Assembly: GCA_022184915.1 (NCBI GenBank)
Contig: JAGTJU010000004.1
Location: 666,057-730,056, forward strand
Length of the DNA: 64,000 nucleotides
Direction of reading: 5' to 3'
Origin: Myxococcales bacterium
GTDB taxonomy: Bacteria > Myxococcota_A > Polyangia > Fen-1088
Of this stretch, positions 63,320 through 64,000 are shown piece after piece (position 1 is the first letter of the stretch; every line of letters begins with the position of its first letter). The position numbers were made by a program, and so were the translations under genes. The notes beneath the pieces are model-generated. The model worked only from the letters and a program-made list of their open reading frames with translations. It made no database searches and was not told the DNA's origin.

Positions 63320-63918
63320 GCCCACCTCCGCGCAAGTTCAGCCAGGGCAGGGCCCACGTCGAGGAAGGGGCGGCCGCCCGGCAGCAGGAGCTCGTCTGAG
63401 CCTGTTTCGGACGTGCCCGGCTCGCCCTCCACCTGACGGGTACGCACCCGGATCAGCGCAGGCAGGCGGCTCTCGAGCAGGGTCACCACGGCCAGGGCGG
63501 TCCGCAGGGCCCACAGGGCCTCGGTGGCCAGGGCCACGACGTCAGGGGTTCCCTTGCGGACCGCCCGACGGAGTTCGTCGCGCGCTTGCAACAGTGCGTC
63601 GCGGGTCTCCTCGTCGATGAGTGCCATGGATCCTGTGCGTTCCCAGGCCCGGGTCGCCAGGGAGAGCGCCTGGGGAAGCCGCGCGTCCACCTGGGACGCC
63701 ATGCGGACGAGCAGCTCACGAACCTGACGGCGGATCGCTTCGGGCGTTGGCCCGAACGGAAGCTCCGCCTCGGGCTCGGCCACCACGCGCCCCCGCCATG
63801 GACCCTCGCTGCGACGGGGCAGAGGGGGCAGTGCGGGCGTGCGGGCGGGTGTTCCCGGCAGGGCGGTCACCATGCGTAGTAGATCGAGGAGCGGTCGGGT
63901 GCGAATGAGGGCACGCAC
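63316..63918 (-). CDS. unknown helical protein, first gene of the motor operon
   Basis: About 200 aa, unrecognised. Helix-rich, without signal peptide or clear membrane helix: RRQVRELLVRMASQVDARLPQAL, ALLQARDELRRAVRKGTPDVVALATEALWALRTALAVVTLLESRLPALIRVR. The pattern (LR-x-A-L-SP-LA, then LE-x-x-x-P-LI) is reminiscent of DUF3348 proteins, which I recall preceding DUF802 genes, but this is memory only. Its stop overlaps the MotA-like ATG by 4 nt. GTG 63918 is the longest start; the promoter proposed just upstream overlaps it, so a later start such as ATG 63870 is possible. Confidence 0.6.
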   Translation of the reverse strand: MRALIRTRPLLDLLRMVTALPGTPARTPALPPLPRRSEGPWRGRVVAEPEAELPFGPTPEAIRRQVRELLVRMASQVDARLPQALSLATRAWERTGSMALIDEETRDALLQARDELRRAVRKGTPDVVALATEALWALRTALAVVTLLESRLPALIRVRTRQVEGEPGTSETGSDELLLPGGRPFLDVGPALAELARRWA

Positions 63919-63946
63919 GTTAGGGGTGAAGGTTCCGCCCTGTCAA
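63917..63946 (-). promoter_or_regulatory. candidate promoter of the motor operon
   Basis: Minus strand: consensus TTGACA (63941-63946), 18-bp spacer, TAACGT (63917-63922; 3 of 6). It sits at the start of the first gene, which would imply a downstream translation start. Confidence 0.45.
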
Positions 63947-64000
63947 CCCGTTGTGGGCGTGAAAGGAATAACGGAGCAGTTACCCGGCTTTGTCGGCCCG

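Noticed and set aside
61295-63918. Calling the motor operon a Zorya anti-phage system
   Set aside because: ZorA/ZorB-like proteins are present, but there is no ZorC, helicase-like ZorD or HNH ZorE in the flanks, and no other defence gene is nearby.

Overview
The window is GC-rich, densely packed bacterial chromosome with about 50 genes, very short spacers and many 4-nt ATGA/GTGA stop-start overlaps. The source is most likely a member of the Myxococcota (myxobacteria and relatives). Supporting signs are a lipoprotein/secreted protein with an AgmX/PglI-like C-terminal tail (30563-32698), a TPR protein with a proline-rich linker and membrane anchor, twin giant DUF3857/transglutaminase-like TPR proteins, an imuA-imuB mutasome pair whose promoter carries a site matching 15 of 16 positions of the LexA motif I recall for Myxococcus xanthus, and several lipoproteins of unknown function. 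No rRNA, tRNA, CRISPR array, insertion sequence or prophage was seen.

Layout, left to right. 1-6346 (minus): a heterodimeric MdlA/MdlB-type ABC exporter followed by two M16 zinc-peptidase-family proteins, one catalytic and one lacking the HxxEH motif. 6576-8418: a TPR/anchor protein and a Cys-rich lipoprotein with an 18-bp minisatellite. 8450-9322 (minus): a UbiA-family phosphoribosyltransferase. 9497-18945: an ECF sigma factor translationally coupled to two huge DUF3857 proteins (one with an intact transglutaminase triad, one degenerate) and then gpsA. 18958-24973: thioredoxin-TPR co-chaperone, aat, a membrane-anchored MutS-like ATPase, a CtaA-CtaB fusion for heme A synthesis, and a cupredoxin-like protein. 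25241-29821: trpEGDCF operon. 29832-32698: a YciO/Sua5 protein and a VWA-like secreted protein. 32733-39275: a solitary rplC unit with a near-consensus promoter and its own terminator, then rlmE-mutL-miaA-accA-thyX. 39332-43507 (minus): a small orphan, tatD, a 398-aa orphan, glk and rpiB. 43656-44858 (minus): a jacalin-like/CBM-like lipoprotein facing xth across two adjacent palindromes. 45002-47643: xth, infA, htrA. 47640-53221 (minus): an amino-acid catabolic operon (semialdehyde dehydrogenase, two class III aminotransferases, CoA-transferase A and B). 53598-57678: HU, a PhnD-like binding protein, an ABM-domain protein with an iron-type alcohol dehydrogenase, and asd. 57690-60068 (minus): imuAB. 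60205-63918 (minus): a four-gene, fully coupled operon for an ion-driven MotA/MotB-type motor with a very long cytoplasmic coiled-coil tail.

The best candidate for an under-described system is this last operon (60205-63918). Its two core proteins have the architecture of ZorA/ZorB (MotA/ExbB channel plus long tail; MotB-like TM aspartate plus OmpA peptidoglycan-binding domain), but they are flanked by two small helical proteins of unknown function and not by zorC, zorD or zorE. The second candidate is the sigma factor-DUF3857 pair, which looks like an envelope module with one active and one pseudo-transglutaminase.

All functional names come from motifs and family resemblance read by eye. No database search was possible.
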